Shown here piece after piece: positions 27,143 to 37,733 of a stretch of DNA of 64,000 bases. Source of the DNA: Chloroflexi bacterium TSY (GTDB lineage: Bacteria; Chloroflexota; Anaerolineae; Caldilineales; Caldilineaceae). Location: contig JAHBNG010000058.1 of the NCBI GenBank assembly GCA_019217005.1, positions 1 through 64,000 on the forward strand, given 5' to 3'. Position 1 is the first letter of the stretch; the number at the start of each line of letters is the position of its first letter. The notes under the pieces are model-generated. The model saw only the letters and a list, made by a program, of their open reading frames with translations, was not told where the DNA came from and ran no database searches. The translations under genes were made by a program, and so were the position numbers.

Positions 27143-29626
27143 CTATGACCAGAGCCAGATGGCACTTTTCGTAACGTCTTTGGCGTTTGTATCCATCGGC
27201 TCATTATCCAGCTTCAGATTGACTTCAAGTTTCAATATTGCACACAACCGCTGTTCAAGCTCAAAAAATGTAATCAGATCTGGCAACTCACGGAAGCGCA
27301 GGAGCAAGTCGATCGTATCGGATTGCCGTGATTCTTTCGTTCTCATTGCGAGCGCCTTGACATCATATTGGTTCTCCATCCACTCTCTTTGTTGGTGCAA
27401 CTGTGTCCTTATCTTTTTGCTGTCATGTGTCTCGATTTGCCGTGATGGTGCGATGCCAACTTCCACTTGTTTGTTCTTCTCTGCTACAAAGTCACCGTTC
27501 GATTCGGCTCGGACATAATAAGTTCCGCGCCCCTTGCCATGCTTTTCCAACAGGCCACGTTCAACCAATGCAGTCAATCGGCGAGTGGCCGTTGCTTTGC
27601 TGACGTGGTTTGCATCCATAAGCGTCTTGGGGGTGATGCGCTTCTGCTGCTCAGCCAGATCGAGGATCGATTGTTCATCGTCATCTACTTGGGGCGGTTG
27701 ATCAGGTTCAGCGGTAACAACTGTCGGTCGCTGGATGTCCTCGACTTCTATGTCAGCCAATAGAGGTGTTTCATTTTTTAACGTGATGAATGCTGCTGCC
27801 CAGTCATCAAAATCATGTTTTTGACAAATTGCGTAGCCTGTCTGCCAATGATAACCGGCCTTGGCTTTTTGATCGCATTTAACATAAGCTTCAGATAGGT
27901 TATAGTGCGCCGTAAGCCCAATGCGTGGCAAACCAATCTTCTCACAAATCATCAGACTGGCTTGATAATTTGCAATTGCTTCGTTGTAATTTTGGTCAAA
28001 GAAATATACGGCTCCGATATTCTTCAGCGCGATGGCCGTAAGTTCTTGATTGTTCAATTTGGTGTATGTTGCCATTGCTTCGCGATATGCCGCGATAGCC
28101 GATTTAAATTCTCCCATTGCACGATAGATCAATCCAAGATTGCCCAGCGATTTGGCAACCCGAATCAGATCACCAGACTCTTCTCGCAGGGCAAGCGCGT
28201 TTTGGGCATACTGAATTGCCTGATCGTACTGCTCTTGTTGACGATAAACACTCGCTAAGGCATCATATACATCGGCGTGGACAGCTCTCGAGCCGACCGG
28301 AAAGAATTTAATCGCTTTTTGAAGATCTTCTTCGGCTTTTGACCAGTCAGTGCGAATGATATGAACCCAACTTCTATCTTTAAGCATTTCGATCAATTCA
28401 GGATCATCGTTTGCAAATCGCTCTTCTGCTTTTTGATAATAGGACAAAGCGTGTAACTGATTGTAGTTCTCATAGAGCTTACCCATACGTCGATAGATCT
28501 TTGCTTGCTGATCCTGATCGATGCTTGATTTTAGGGCATTTCTGCAGGCAGCAAGAGCATCTTCTCGTGCCCCGCTATGTCGATATACATCGCTCAATAC
28601 TATTTGAAGTTGGCTCCAAAGGGCAGCTGGAATATCTTTTGCCGAGAACATACAAAGAGATGCACATAACTCTGGAATCTGAAGCTCTGAAATCAGCTCT
28701 TCTGCCTCTGCCAATAAGATATGTGCCGCCTGTTCAAATTGCTCGCCACAATACCAATGCTTTGCAGCATGAAGTGGTTCGTGACGAGACGCATAGTATC
28801 TGGCAATAATCCGGTGTACACGCTTACGTTTGTCTCGGTCTACCTTGTTATAGATATTTGTGCGCAGTACTGGGGAGAGCCACAAACTTTGTGCTGAATC
28901 GTCGGTGAGCAAGTATCGGTCTGTGATAAGCGCTTCGAGAACAGATTTCGGATTCTGCACGTTCTCTTCAACGGCAATCCCGATTAGATGCTGTCGTAAG
29001 AAGATGTCGTCGAAAATTGATGCAATCTCAAGAATTTGTTGTGCTGCGGATTGATTTTTGAGTGGCTTTAGGACCTCAGCGATCGCAATGCGCTGTAGGT
29101 CTTCACTAGCAGCGCCGTCTATCAGTTGCTGCCGCAATCTTTGGGTAACATCTCGGATTGCACGCGTTCGTTCGTCGAAGAATGTATCAGTGTTCGGAAT
29201 ACCGGTTAAAGCAATGAGCGTTTCTGTGTACCGTCCACCTTCCACAAAGTCATCTGGATGCAGTGGTTCTAAATAACGGTGACGCAGAATGTTATAGCGC
29301 CACCAAAGCGGCTCGCTCCAAGTTGGATCGTCGAAGGGTCGGTATGTGCCAAGTGGGTATTGTACTGAACCGGGCGCAATTTGGGCCACCGCCCAATGTA
29401 AAAGCTGACGCAAGCCGCGTCCTCGCTCTTCGACTGTAGGCGAAACATTGTCCCTGACGAGTGTAGGCGTGATCAAGTCTGAGTCAGCCAATGGCGAACG
29501 GGACAACGCAAGCGTGTTTTGGTAACTCTTGAAAGCTGCATTGACCAGTTGTGTAAATGATGTATCGGAGATCACACCAAGTGATTGTCCTGGAAGCGTA
29601 TGGGTTGCATGAGAAAGTTTGGTCAT
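27143..29626 (-). CDS. TPR protein with HTH and degenerate nucleotidyltransferase-like C-terminus
   Basis: 827 residues. The N-terminal 300 are helical and resemble the part of STAND proteins after the ATPase (winged-helix-like ADSDLITP...WLSPVLR), but no P-loop is visible. Residues about 300-610 are TPRs (AKIYRRMGKLYENYNQLHALSYYQKAEE, YDALASVYRQQEQYDQAIQYAQNAL). A winged helix follows: KTLMDANHVSKATATRRLTALVERGLLEK. The last 90 residues match the MNT nucleotidyltransferase plan (QREWMENQYDVKALAM, SDTIDLLLRFRELPDLITFFELEQRL), but the usual G-S motif is missing. Likely a signalling or regulatory protein; it may relate to MNT-type toxin-antitoxin enzymes. Confidence 0.7.
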   Translation of the reverse strand: MTKLSHATHTLPGQSLGVISDTSFTQLVNAAFKSYQNTLALSRSPLADSDLITPTLVRDNVSPTVEERGRGLRQLLHWAVAQIAPGSVQYPLGTYRPFDDPTWSEPLWWRYNILRHRYLEPLHPDDFVEGGRYTETLIALTGIPNTDTFFDERTRAIRDVTQRLRQQLIDGAASEDLQRIAIAEVLKPLKNQSAAQQILEIASIFDDIFLRQHLIGIAVEENVQNPKSVLEALITDRYLLTDDSAQSLWLSPVLRTNIYNKVDRDKRKRVHRIIARYYASRHEPLHAAKHWYCGEQFEQAAHILLAEAEELISELQIPELCASLCMFSAKDIPAALWSQLQIVLSDVYRHSGAREDALAACRNALKSSIDQDQQAKIYRRMGKLYENYNQLHALSYYQKAEERFANDDPELIEMLKDRSWVHIIRTDWSKAEEDLQKAIKFFPVGSRAVHADVYDALASVYRQQEQYDQAIQYAQNALALREESGDLIRVAKSLGNLGLIYRAMGEFKSAIAAYREAMATYTKLNNQELTAIALKNIGAVYFFDQNYNEAIANYQASLMICEKIGLPRIGLTAHYNLSEAYVKCDQKAKAGYHWQTGYAICQKHDFDDWAAAFITLKNETPLLADIEVEDIQRPTVVTAEPDQPPQVDDDEQSILDLAEQQKRITPKTLMDANHVSKATATRRLTALVERGLLEKHGKGRGTYYVRAESNGDFVAEKNKQVEVGIAPSRQIETHDSKKIRTQLHQQREWMENQYDVKALAMRTKESRQSDTIDLLLRFRELPDLITFFELEQRLCAILKLEVNLKLDNEPMDTNAKDVTKSAIWLWS

Positions 29627-29711
29627 CTTTATATTGAGTCGATTTGAGCCGATTACATTTTCTAATGGCCAGTAATTGTGCTTAAACCCTTGTATAGTAT
29701 TGATGTCACCT

Positions 29712-29742
29712 GATTATAGACTATAGTCTGTAGTCTATAATC
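29712..29742. promoter_or_regulatory. inverted repeat upstream of the TPR gene
   Basis: GATTATAGACTA (29712-29723) and TAGTCTATAATC (29731-29742) are perfect inverted repeats with a 7-base spacer. They lie 86-116 bp upstream of the TPR gene start and could be an operator. Confidence 0.4.
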
Positions 29743-29829
29743 AAGATTTGGCCACAAAAAGACATTGTTTCAGCCAATGAACTGGGCGGTATCCCAAATT
29801 ATGCATAAATTCGCTTTTGCTCTGAGAGA

Positions 29830-29915
29830 CTAAGAACCTATCCGAAAAGTGGTTGTGAGTCCGACCAGCTTCTCGAGCGAGAATAGATCGCCACAGAACT
29901 TTTCGGATAAGCACT
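29830..29915. mobile_element. IS-end remnant
   Basis: AAGAACCTATCCGAAAAGT on the left and ACTTTTCGGATAAGC on the right are inverted repeats about 85 bp apart. The left side resembles bases 9172-9202. This looks like the two ends of a deleted IS5-type element; the family is not certain. Confidence 0.4.
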
Positions 29916-30070
29916 AAGTAACTTTTGCACAATCTGTGGCATACCACCATAAACTGAAGAGGCACAGTAGTCATATAGTTTCCCATAAGAATTTTGTACC
30001 ACGCCTCTCAGAGCAAAGACGGGGCAAAACTTTTCTGGGTAAGTATAGCCAGTAAAAAGGGAAAGAAATC

Positions 30071-32848
30071 ATGTATATTAGACCTGATTGTGTCATTCAA
30101 GATGCATCTGAAAACCAAAAGAACAAACCGATCAACATGATGAAACCTGAATCATATCTTCTAAAATCTTTCAAACGTAGAAGACGGGTGTTTGTTGCAT
30201 TTTCTTTCACCGTCATCAAACTTACTATTCTACTTGCTCTTATCCAAGGAACCAATTCCTTTTCCATGCCGGGTTGGGCCGCTGAATCAGAACGAGAACT
30301 TGGGTCGGCCATTGCCCTTGCCTCTTCATTCTCTACTTCCTCTGCCTCACCGCTCGACTGCGCAAACGTTACTGAAATTCCACAGCTCGAATGTGAAGCT
30401 CTGGCCAAATTATATCATCAGACATCTGGTCCAGAGTGGATGAACAATACCAACTGGCTCGTACGAAACGTAACTGTCTCAATCTGCGATTGGTATGGAG
30501 TCACCTGTGGAGATGGTCATGTGACTGAGTTGCTCCTATCAGCAAATGGATTAAAGGGCAAGCTCCCACTAGAGATCGGACGCCTGGCCAATCTGAAAAC
30601 TTTGCATTTAGAGAACAATCTTCTGAACGGTAAATTGCCTCGATCAATCTGTCAGTTAGAAGCGACAGTCGTTGATGCAAACTTTGCCTACAATGGGCTC
30701 TATTCTCGACACTCGAGAGTCAAAGAATGCATGGCAAAGCTCGATCCTAACTGGAGCGATACACAAACGACTCCGCCAAGGAATCTCGCTATTACAAATA
30801 TTACTGCCGAGTCAGTTACTCTGACTTGGGATCCGATTCCTTATATTGATGATAGTGGTGGCTATGAGATCGGCCTGGCGGATCAGTTTGGTGGTCCCTA
30901 TACTCTTCATGGGCAGACCTCAAGTAAGAAAGTCTCTACTTATGTCGTTGATGATCTAAAGCCCGGTCAAACTTATTATATTGGAATTCGAACATTCACA
31001 AATGCCCATGATGATCAACCAAATGATGTGATCAGTCCAGGCGTCGATCTTGCGGCTACGACAGATGCACAGGGTGAGAAAGTCCTCCTCATCACTTATT
31101 TCGCTGCCGACAATAATCTGTCTTCCTACATCAAACGGATTGTTGACCGCTTCCGACTGGGAACAACCCTCAATCCCAATGTAGTGGTCGTCATGTTGGC
31201 CGATGCATGGGGTGACAACAATACCCAAGTGGTGACAATTGAGAAGGGCTCTGTTCAATCACCCGACATGTCCAAAGAACCCTGGTGGGCCAACGAGCTA
31301 GACACAGCGGATCCTGAGGTGCTTGCTGCATTCCTCAACTTTGCTCGGTCAAATTATAGAGCTGATCGAACCGTGGTCTCCTTAATCGGGCATGGGCTTG
31401 CATTGGCGCCGGATCTGGAATGGTCCGAGATAAGTGCTTCCGCATCTGTTGGTTCGCCCGTTGCCTCCTCAAAGGCTGGCGATTTACCGGCCTTACCCAT
31501 TGAGAGCGACTTTACACCTGGCGATCTAACAGACCACAGCTTTATGAGCACTGTCGGCATGGGGGCTGCGCTGCTCAAGGCAACTGATAATGGCAAGCAA
31601 CCATTTGACGTTATCTTCTTTGATCAATGCTTTCAGGGTAACTTAGACACTTTATATGAAATCCATCAAGCAGCCGATGTCTTTATTGCCTCACCAACCT
31701 ATGGCTGGTTGGTAGCTGCTTATGGCAAATATGTAGTTCAATTGACGCCAAGTCTTTCGTCTGAAGAGATGGCCCAAAATATCATCGACAGCTACCAAGG
31801 GACGTTAAATCAGCCTGGAACGCAGAATGATCAGCACCCCAACTCAATTTTCTGGGTGCGTGGTCAAGATATCCCGAAAATTGCCAACGCCGTTAGCACA
31901 TTGGGCGATAAGTTGACTGCTGCCATGAACGGAGGCAGAAAAAACCAAATCCTCCAAGCTGCACTTGATGGGCAGTTTGTTGACACAACCCGCTGTGGCA
32001 AGCAGAATTTTGAGCTAAATCCACCGGATGAATTGGTTGGAGCTGGTTCTTTGGCGCGGAACTTGCAAGTCGCATTTTCACCAAACGACCCGTTTGGTGT
32101 CCACAATGCCGCGCAGGGGCTGCTCGATTCACTTGCGGGTATTGAAAGTCGTTCTTTAACAGGCAATCCACACGTTGCACCCGATGTAACCTGGAACTAT
32201 ACAGACACAATCACAATTCTCGCACCCATCCGACCCAATGTGCCGCCCCAACTGGCGTGGCGCCATACGGTCTACCGGGCAGATGTTCCATTTCAGGTAA
32301 ATTGGACGGTCGATCCTTCACAAAAGGTCTCCGTCACCTCGAGCTTTGCCTTTGTTCGGGACCATCAGTGGGATGAGTTCCTCGCCGGTTGGTACGATGA
32401 TTTGACGCCGACCGTCGGTGAATGGTGCCACTACATGCCGCCCAAACGTGTGATCATTGAGGACGTTGAGCCGCTTTCTCTAACGGTTGAAATTGTTGAC
32501 AAGATCATCCCCAACCCTGCTGGATCAGAGCCTGTTAAGCACATCAATACGGGTGGGCAAACCGCTCTGCAACTGGAGTGGACCGAAACAGATGATGAAG
32601 ACACGACAGGATACTCCATCTATTCAGAAGGGCCTTTAGATTTAAGTTGGTCCCTTTTGGCAACTGTCCCGCCGACTCAAACAACTTTGGCCTTGAACAA
32701 CCTTCATGTGGGGGGCTATCGATTTGCTGTGCTTGCGGAAGATATCAATGAATTATTTGTTGCTCAGTCTAATCAGGTCCAGATAGAAATTCCCAACGTG
32801 ATTGGAGAAGGCGAGCCACGTATTTATCTGCCTGCTCTATTGCGCTAA
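30071..32848 (+). CDS. secreted clostripain-like (C11) protease with LRR and FN3 domains
   Basis: 925 residues, RBS GGGAAAG. A signal anchor (about residues 43-65) precedes a plant-like leucine-rich repeat region (VTELLLSANGLKGKLPLEIG, LKTLHLENNLLNG), a fibronectin III domain (NLAITNITAESVTLTWDPI) and a C11 peptidase domain. That domain starts with LLITYFAADNNLSSYI, with the catalytic His in SLIGHGLA and the catalytic Cys in VIFFDQCFQGNLDTLYEI. A beta-rich C-terminus with a second FN3-like part ends in IYLPALLR, a tail common on exported Chloroflexota proteins. It probably cleaves after Arg/Lys outside the cell. Confidence 0.85.
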   Translation: MYIRPDCVIQDASENQKNKPINMMKPESYLLKSFKRRRRVFVAFSFTVIKLTILLALIQGTNSFSMPGWAAESERELGSAIALASSFSTSSASPLDCANVTEIPQLECEALAKLYHQTSGPEWMNNTNWLVRNVTVSICDWYGVTCGDGHVTELLLSANGLKGKLPLEIGRLANLKTLHLENNLLNGKLPRSICQLEATVVDANFAYNGLYSRHSRVKECMAKLDPNWSDTQTTPPRNLAITNITAESVTLTWDPIPYIDDSGGYEIGLADQFGGPYTLHGQTSSKKVSTYVVDDLKPGQTYYIGIRTFTNAHDDQPNDVISPGVDLAATTDAQGEKVLLITYFAADNNLSSYIKRIVDRFRLGTTLNPNVVVVMLADAWGDNNTQVVTIEKGSVQSPDMSKEPWWANELDTADPEVLAAFLNFARSNYRADRTVVSLIGHGLALAPDLEWSEISASASVGSPVASSKAGDLPALPIESDFTPGDLTDHSFMSTVGMGAALLKATDNGKQPFDVIFFDQCFQGNLDTLYEIHQAADVFIASPTYGWLVAAYGKYVVQLTPSLSSEEMAQNIIDSYQGTLNQPGTQNDQHPNSIFWVRGQDIPKIANAVSTLGDKLTAAMNGGRKNQILQAALDGQFVDTTRCGKQNFELNPPDELVGAGSLARNLQVAFSPNDPFGVHNAAQGLLDSLAGIESRSLTGNPHVAPDVTWNYTDTITILAPIRPNVPPQLAWRHTVYRADVPFQVNWTVDPSQKVSVTSSFAFVRDHQWDEFLAGWYDDLTPTVGEWCHYMPPKRVIIEDVEPLSLTVEIVDKIIPNPAGSEPVKHINTGGQTALQLEWTETDDEDTTGYSIYSEGPLDLSWSLLATVPPTQTTLALNNLHVGGYRFAVLAEDINELFVAQSNQVQIEIPNVIGEGEPRIYLPALLR

Positions 32849-32979
32849 TATTCAGTTGGATAGAATCAACCTTCCCGAAAGGGGCAAGAATCGTCGCTCA
32901 CCTGAGACGATGTCTGACCTCGTTTGGGAAGGTGTATCTTTTTTATGATTGCCAGATTGAAGCAACGAAAGATAACCCG

Positions 32980-33270
32980 ATGTCTGCTGATCACTGTTTG
33001 GAACTACTTCGTCGCGCAATTCAAGATCAAAATGATTTGGCTTGGGATGCATGTATACAGCTTTTTCATCCGTTCGTCATGCGCAAAATATACGAGATTG
33101 CTCCTGATTGTCCCCCACAAGAGGCTGCCCATATTGCTTACCAAACACTTGGATCTTTTTATCGAGAGGTGGGTACTTCTGCGCAACAAAACCGAATACT
33201 CAACTCTTTTGATACGGTCATTCATCGATTGCAGCGAGAGATAGAGCAGAATATCGCAGATCGTTCTTGA
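32980..33270 (+). CDS. small sigma-70 region 2-like protein
   Basis: 96 residues from ATG 32980. The sequence CLELLRRAIQDQNDLAWDACIQLFHPFVMRKI has the layout of the start of ECF-type sigma factors (ELFRRA..RD..AW..l...y..lv). Region 4 and the HTH are absent, so it is a short relative found alone in Chloroflexota rather than a working sigma factor. No RBS is obvious. Bases 33271-33627 downstream hold nothing I recognise. Confidence 0.5.
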   Translation: MSADHCLELLRRAIQDQNDLAWDACIQLFHPFVMRKIYEIAPDCPPQEAAHIAYQTLGSFYREVGTSAQQNRILNSFDTVIHRLQREIEQNIADRS

Positions 33271-33627
33271 CTAATATTCAGAACAACCCTTTCTGAAATT
33301 AGCCATTGTCCTGTCTCTCAGGTTAAAATATAGAATACATCTGCCAATCGTATACAAATCGAAGCCACTTATCCAATTATCGTCATGACCTGTAGGCTTT
33401 CGGCTGATGAGTGAAACTGATAGTTGTAAAGAGAGGTTTTATGAAACAGCGTAAGATGTTCTTCGTCCGTCTGCCCTGAAAAAAAGGGCAGCAAGAGAAG
33501 AGAGAGAGGGGTTAAAGGCCGCGTTGAATAAGAAGCGGGTCCAAGTTGACCCGCCAGAGTGGGTGGCGTCGTTGCCTGTGCCCAACGCAAATCAGTTGTA
33601 GTGAGCACCGTACTTAGGCGGTCGGTG

Positions 33628-33653
33628 GGGGTGGTTCAAAATTAGGTTTACAA
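33628..33653 (+). repeat. MITE-1 end fragment
   Basis: GGGGTGGTTCAAAATTAGGT followed by TTACAAA matches the left end of MITE-1. The rest of the element is gone. Confidence 0.65.
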
Positions 33654-33797
33654 ATGCCGGTGGCTCATCACTCACGGCAAGTATTTTGTATACCGGACCT
33701 GCTAGCCGTCGACCTCTCTCTTCTCGAATCACCTCAGACAGTGACGACCTTTTCAACGTTGTATCTTTCCTCATGTTCTTATATAGAGTACCGCGCC

Positions 33798-34958
33798 ATG
33801 CCTCCAAAGAAAAATGTCAAACCCAAGAAAAGTAGATTCCGCAGTTGTATAAACATTGTGTTGGGCTTAGTCGGACTGATGGTAGTCTACAGTGTTATTG
33901 ATAATCTGGTTGGTGAGCCAGACGATACATCGTCAACGAGTATCGACACAGAACTTGCCGCTAGCTTGGATACTGCTAACAATCCTGCGCCCACCAATAC
34001 ACTTTCTCCGACAGACACACAAGCCCCCACCAGTACACCGACTGCCCTATCAGAATCGGTAGATAGTCTATCAATACCTACATCACCTACATCATTGCCT
34101 ACTAACACATTAGCACCCCCGCCAACGCCTGCACAGAATCCCCTAGGCCAGCCAGCACAAGTGACCAACATTGTGGATGGTGACACGATAGATGTTGTGA
34201 TCAACGGAACAACTTATCGCGTCCGCTATATCCTGATCGATACACCAGAACGAGGCGACAACTACTTCAATGAAGCGACAGAGGCAAATCGCCAATTAGT
34301 GGGTGGCAAGATCGTGTATTTGCAAAAGGACGTAAGCGAGACTGATCGTTTTGGTCGGCTGCTTCGCTATATCTACCTTGATGACGGCACGTTTGTCAAC
34401 GCTGAGATGGTACGCCGCGGGCTGGCTGTGCTGTCCACATATCCACCCGATGTGAGCAAGGAAGCCGAGATTCGCGCAGCACAGCAACAGGCGGTTGCGG
34501 CAGAGGTAAGGATATGGTCACAACCCGTTGGCCCTGTGGCAAACCGAAACTCCAACCTACGTGGTGGTCCTGGGACGAACTATGCGATTGTTGGCAGCGC
34601 ACAAGGTAGTCAAGCCCTGAATGTCGTCGCTCGTAACACAGCAGGTGATTGGTATCAATTGGATAACGGTGCATGGATTGCTGCCTTCCTCGTTGACAAT
34701 GCGCCAGATTCTTTGCCTATTATTATAGAGCCACCTACGCTACAGCCGACACCACCACCACCAACAACAGCAACTCTGTTACCTGCACCAGTGCAACAGA
34801 GCAGAGGCAATTGCGATCCATCCTATCCTACCGTATGCATTCCCCCTTCGCCACCAGATTTGGATTGCGGTGAAATTCCATATCGTCGGTTCCAAGTGAT
34901 AGGCTCTGATCCACATCGATTTGATGGTGATAATGATGGAATTGGGTGTGAGCGATGA
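33798..34958 (+). CDS. membrane-anchored thermonuclease (SNase) with SH3b and excalibur domains
   Basis: 386 residues from ATG 33798. An N-terminal membrane helix ([16 protein letters not shown], about 15-32) is followed by a Thr/Pro-rich linker. The staphylococcal nuclease domain carries its catalytic residues in [28 protein letters not shown] and [17 protein letters not shown]. Next are an SH3b domain ([34 protein letters not shown]), another Pro linker and a C-terminal excalibur calcium-binding motif ([14 protein letters not shown]). It probably degrades nucleic acid at the cell surface. An upstream in-frame extension to 33654 is not supported by sequence. Confidence 0.85.
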   Translation: MPPKKNVKPKKSRFRSCINIVLGLVGLMVVYSVIDNLVGEPDDTSSTSIDTELAASLDTANNPAPTNTLSPTDTQAPTSTPTALSESVDSLSIPTSPTSLPTNTLAPPPTPAQNPLGQPAQVTNIVDGDTIDVVINGTTYRVRYILIDTPERGDNYFNEATEANRQLVGGKIVYLQKDVSETDRFGRLLRYIYLDDGTFVNAEMVRRGLAVLSTYPPDVSKEAEIRAAQQQAVAAEVRIWSQPVGPVANRNSNLRGGPGTNYAIVGSAQGSQALNVVARNTAGDWYQLDNGAWIAAFLVDNAPDSLPIIIEPPTLQPTPPPPTTATLLPAPVQQSRGNCDPSYPTVCIPPSPPDLDCGEIPYRRFQVIGSDPHRFDGDNDGIGCER

Positions 34959-35257
34959 TAAGAGCAAAACATATAGCCCAACCCAGGTAGGTTGGCTTTT
35001 CTTTCTACGTAGAATAGTTTTGAAGCTCAGATCGACATCTAGGCATCCTTCTATATCTCTTGCCGTCCACATCCTGAGTGGGAAATTGATCCAATAAAGA
35101 TTTGAATATATCGTATACAGGCGTAGATACGGGTCGTGGATGACGATAAGCATAGTATGCTGACGCGAGTAGGAGAAAGTTTGTGGGGATTCGTCAGGCG
35201 CGAGGACATGTGGCTCATGGGCCGCTGGAAAAACGAGCACCTAAAAGCCAGATGCTT

Positions 35258-35441
35258 CTCAGTATGACAGGCAAGGAACGCTACATGAGTAATATTCTAG
35301 TTGAACGTCTCTGGTGCACTCTCAAGGACTATCCAACTGTCCCTGCTCTATATTCTGACCTGGGAACTTAACCTCTATGATCATCTACGTCTTCACCAGA
35401 GTCCTAGCTATCGCACTCCTGTAGAACTCTATTTGGGGCAC
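35258..35441 (+). pseudogene. IS3-family transposase C-terminal remnant
   Basis: SMTGKERYMSNILVERLWCTLK in one frame and LYDHLRLHQSPSYRTPVELYLG in another are the conserved end of IS3 OrfB (the N..VERLW and Q.LGYRTP.E.Y motifs). The segment between them is shortened and the frame is broken. The rest of the element is absent. Bases 35442-35875 that follow are AT-rich and hold nothing I recognise. Confidence 0.7.
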
Positions 35442-35893
35442 AACACTTTTTTCCTGTTGCCTAATTTTCTCTGACGACAGAACCATTTTATCAAGACGGC
35501 AGATTTTCTTCTCTTTTTAATTCTATAAAAAATTTCGACCTGTGCAGTTAAACTTCTTTGGCAAAATGCTTCTGCTTTGAGGAACACTTTGACAGAAAAA
35601 AGAGCAAGGTTAATCACGCTTTATGTCTGCTTGTAACATGTTGAGATTCCTTTTCTATTAGGATGTAATGCTACTTTATCACCCTGGTTATATTGTTCTT
35701 ATGTCTACTTCCATATGCCTTATTTATATCTATCTCTGGTCTTGACATTGGGGCCAACTATAAACTATTATGAAAAATGGTGAGTATTAAGGTTGAGTAT
35801 CTTGCGTTCGAAGTCAGTGTTTGGTGAGTTCGCCGAGATTTCAAAAATGATATTGTTGGCTACAACAGCTTTCAATTGATACATAGGAGATTA

Positions 35894-36625
35894 ATGCAAG
35901 TGAAATCTTACAATCGTGTTGTATCGAGTGATCCATTACAACAGTCAATCCCTAGCGAAAGCGTTTCGCCGTTCGCATCCACTGAATTACCACAAGATAT
36001 CGTACGGCCTGAATTAGTTAGCGAAGATATTCAGCATCTTATCGAATCTAATGGCTTCGATGCCTACGTAAGACTAGCGCATCCAACACCAGACAAATCC
36101 AATAAATTTTTTAGGTGGATAGCGGAATTAGCTATAAAAGTAACTGCAGTAACATTTGTTGGTTGGCCTTTTGCAATTGCATTAATCGGGATGGACATAA
36201 TTGTATTTGGAAAACGAAATCTGTTCCAATTTGGATTATCTGCTCTAGGAGCTTCTACAGTGGAAAGTGTGCTTACGGATGTAGTTATAGGTAGCACCAA
36301 CGATCTCCTAATCCAGGGAGAATACGATGTACTGGCAATTCCCACATCTCAAGAAGTTGCATATTCTGATCCGACAGAGCTTTGTGGCTTGATGAGAGGT
36401 GAGCTGAACGGTGTTGATACAGAACCTTATACTTACGAGCCTATGGCAGAGAATGAGATGCCGCTGTTGGACGAATTTGCTAATAATTTCATATCAGGCA
36501 TTGCCACTGATTCTGTCGAGAATGTGGTAAATTCGGTTCAGAGCACCAAGCATAATTCACGGCAAGCTGACGAAAAAGAAAAATGGACAGCAGCACAGCG
36601 GCATATGACACAAGGGATGAGATGA
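35894..36625 (+). CDS. hypothetical protein
   Basis: 243 residues from ATG 35894, which has AGGAGA 5 bases upstream; a start 18 bp earlier is less likely. A polar N-terminus is followed by one hydrophobic segment (LAIKVTAVTFVGWPFAIALIGMDIIVFG, about 82-110). The C-terminal 110 residues are polar and acidic (YEPMAENEMPLLDEFANNF). I recognise no domain. The low GC content resembles the NACHT region downstream rather than the metabolic genes upstream, suggesting acquired DNA. Confidence 0.55.
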   Translation: MQVKSYNRVVSSDPLQQSIPSESVSPFASTELPQDIVRPELVSEDIQHLIESNGFDAYVRLAHPTPDKSNKFFRWIAELAIKVTAVTFVGWPFAIALIGMDIIVFGKRNLFQFGLSALGASTVESVLTDVVIGSTNDLLIQGEYDVLAIPTSQEVAYSDPTELCGLMRGELNGVDTEPYTYEPMAENEMPLLDEFANNFISGIATDSVENVVNSVQSTKHNSRQADEKEKWTAAQRHMTQGMR

Positions 36626-36860
36626 GTAGCTTATTCGTCGATGTAATACGTGTAAATTTTTTTATCGACCTTTCAACGCATAAGGTGCTATGAGGTATAG
36701 CGACCGTCCTTGACATTACTTCATAGGTTTTATCTGATACCTAAATTTTGCGCATTACACTGAGGAGTTATTCTCTACTGGTACGGTCAAATCAACTCAA
36801 TGTAATCAGTTAATTGAAGCAGTCGAACACGTCATTTAAGTCACAAATTTAAGAGAAACT

Positions 36861-36889
36861 TTTCGAACAAATGTGCGCCTCAGTATAAT
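36861..36889 (+). promoter_or_regulatory. putative promoter of the 42604 gene, cut off by introns
   Basis: TTTCGA, a 17-bp spacer and a perfect TATAAT, followed by AGGTGA at 36900-36905 as a candidate RBS. If the intron nest is removed, AGGTGA falls about 10 bases before the ATG at 42604. Confidence 0.45.
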
Positions 36890-36986
36890 TCGTAAAATTT
36901 AGGTGATTATTAGGGTAGGGTAGGCAGCCGACGAGGTTGCCTCGATGGGCACTTTTTCGACTGCCTCCCTCCGAACCGGACGTGCG

Positions 36987-37733
36987 GTCGAGTAAGAGGC
37001 CAGCGAGCAGCCCGTGGAATACACGTCGCTTCTCCAACCCCTCCTCGCCAAACCACGCATGAGCGATTTCCGTCTCACGTGGCTTTCCAGTGGTCAATGT
37101 TGCCTAGCGGCAATTGATAATCAGTGCCAGTATGGCGATTCGCATCACGCGTACCTCATGGCTACTGATTATCTGACCACCTGTTCGACTTCCCCCACCC
37201 TTCCCCTTTACTGGCTCACGCGTTCAGGGGTTATCGGGCCAACGGCACACATTACAGTCCGTCTGTGTCGTCTTCATTACAAAGGCGCATTTGGGTACTA
37301 TTCGAACTCCGTCATCTTGGGCCTCTCGGCCTGTAGACGATCCCATGTTCCACTACTGAGAAACGTTTCTAGAGCGACTTAGGTCTCCCATTCATGCCCT
37401 TGAATGCGTTCACGACGCATCGTCCATCCGTCAGGGTGTATCATAGACGAAAGTGAATCTATGACTACGGATGGCATCGGTGTACAGGCGTGCTACCGAC
37501 GAGTGTGCGGTTCCACCACTGGACATTGGGATTCAAGCAATGGCAGCCTTGACCTTATCACTCAGGCGTTGCGGGGCTGCCTAGCATACACGCCTTCTGC
37601 CGTCCCCCGCTTTACAAACATGCTCTTGTCCCCTCGCCCTTTCGGGTCTAGGTAAGTCGTTCACCTCGGCGTCTTTTACCCTGAACGCCGACTACCTTCA
37701 GTAGCAATTCTCTCAGTGCGTGACATGGCGCAC
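36987..37733 (-). mobile_element. ORF-less group II intron (intron C) inside domain V of intron A
   Basis: It starts GTGCGCCATG at 37733 and ends in CTCGAC (AY) at 36987, 747 bp. Its own domain V is intact (37050-37086). There is no RT gene, so it depends on a protein supplied elsewhere, perhaps by intron B, whose domain V has a similar form. Confidence 0.75.
37050..37086 (-). ncRNA. group II intron domain V (intron C)
   Basis: The strand reads AAAGCCACGTGAGACGG and then AAATCGCTCATGCGTGGTTT. It forms a hairpin with the catalytic AGC near the 5' base, a GGAA-type loop and a 2-nt bulge, the hallmarks of domain V. Confidence 0.7.

Noticed and set aside
33654..33797. N-terminal extension of the SNase gene
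   Set aside because: It begins in MITE debris, has no RBS and would place a non-conserved stretch before the clear [13 protein letters not shown] start and membrane helix.
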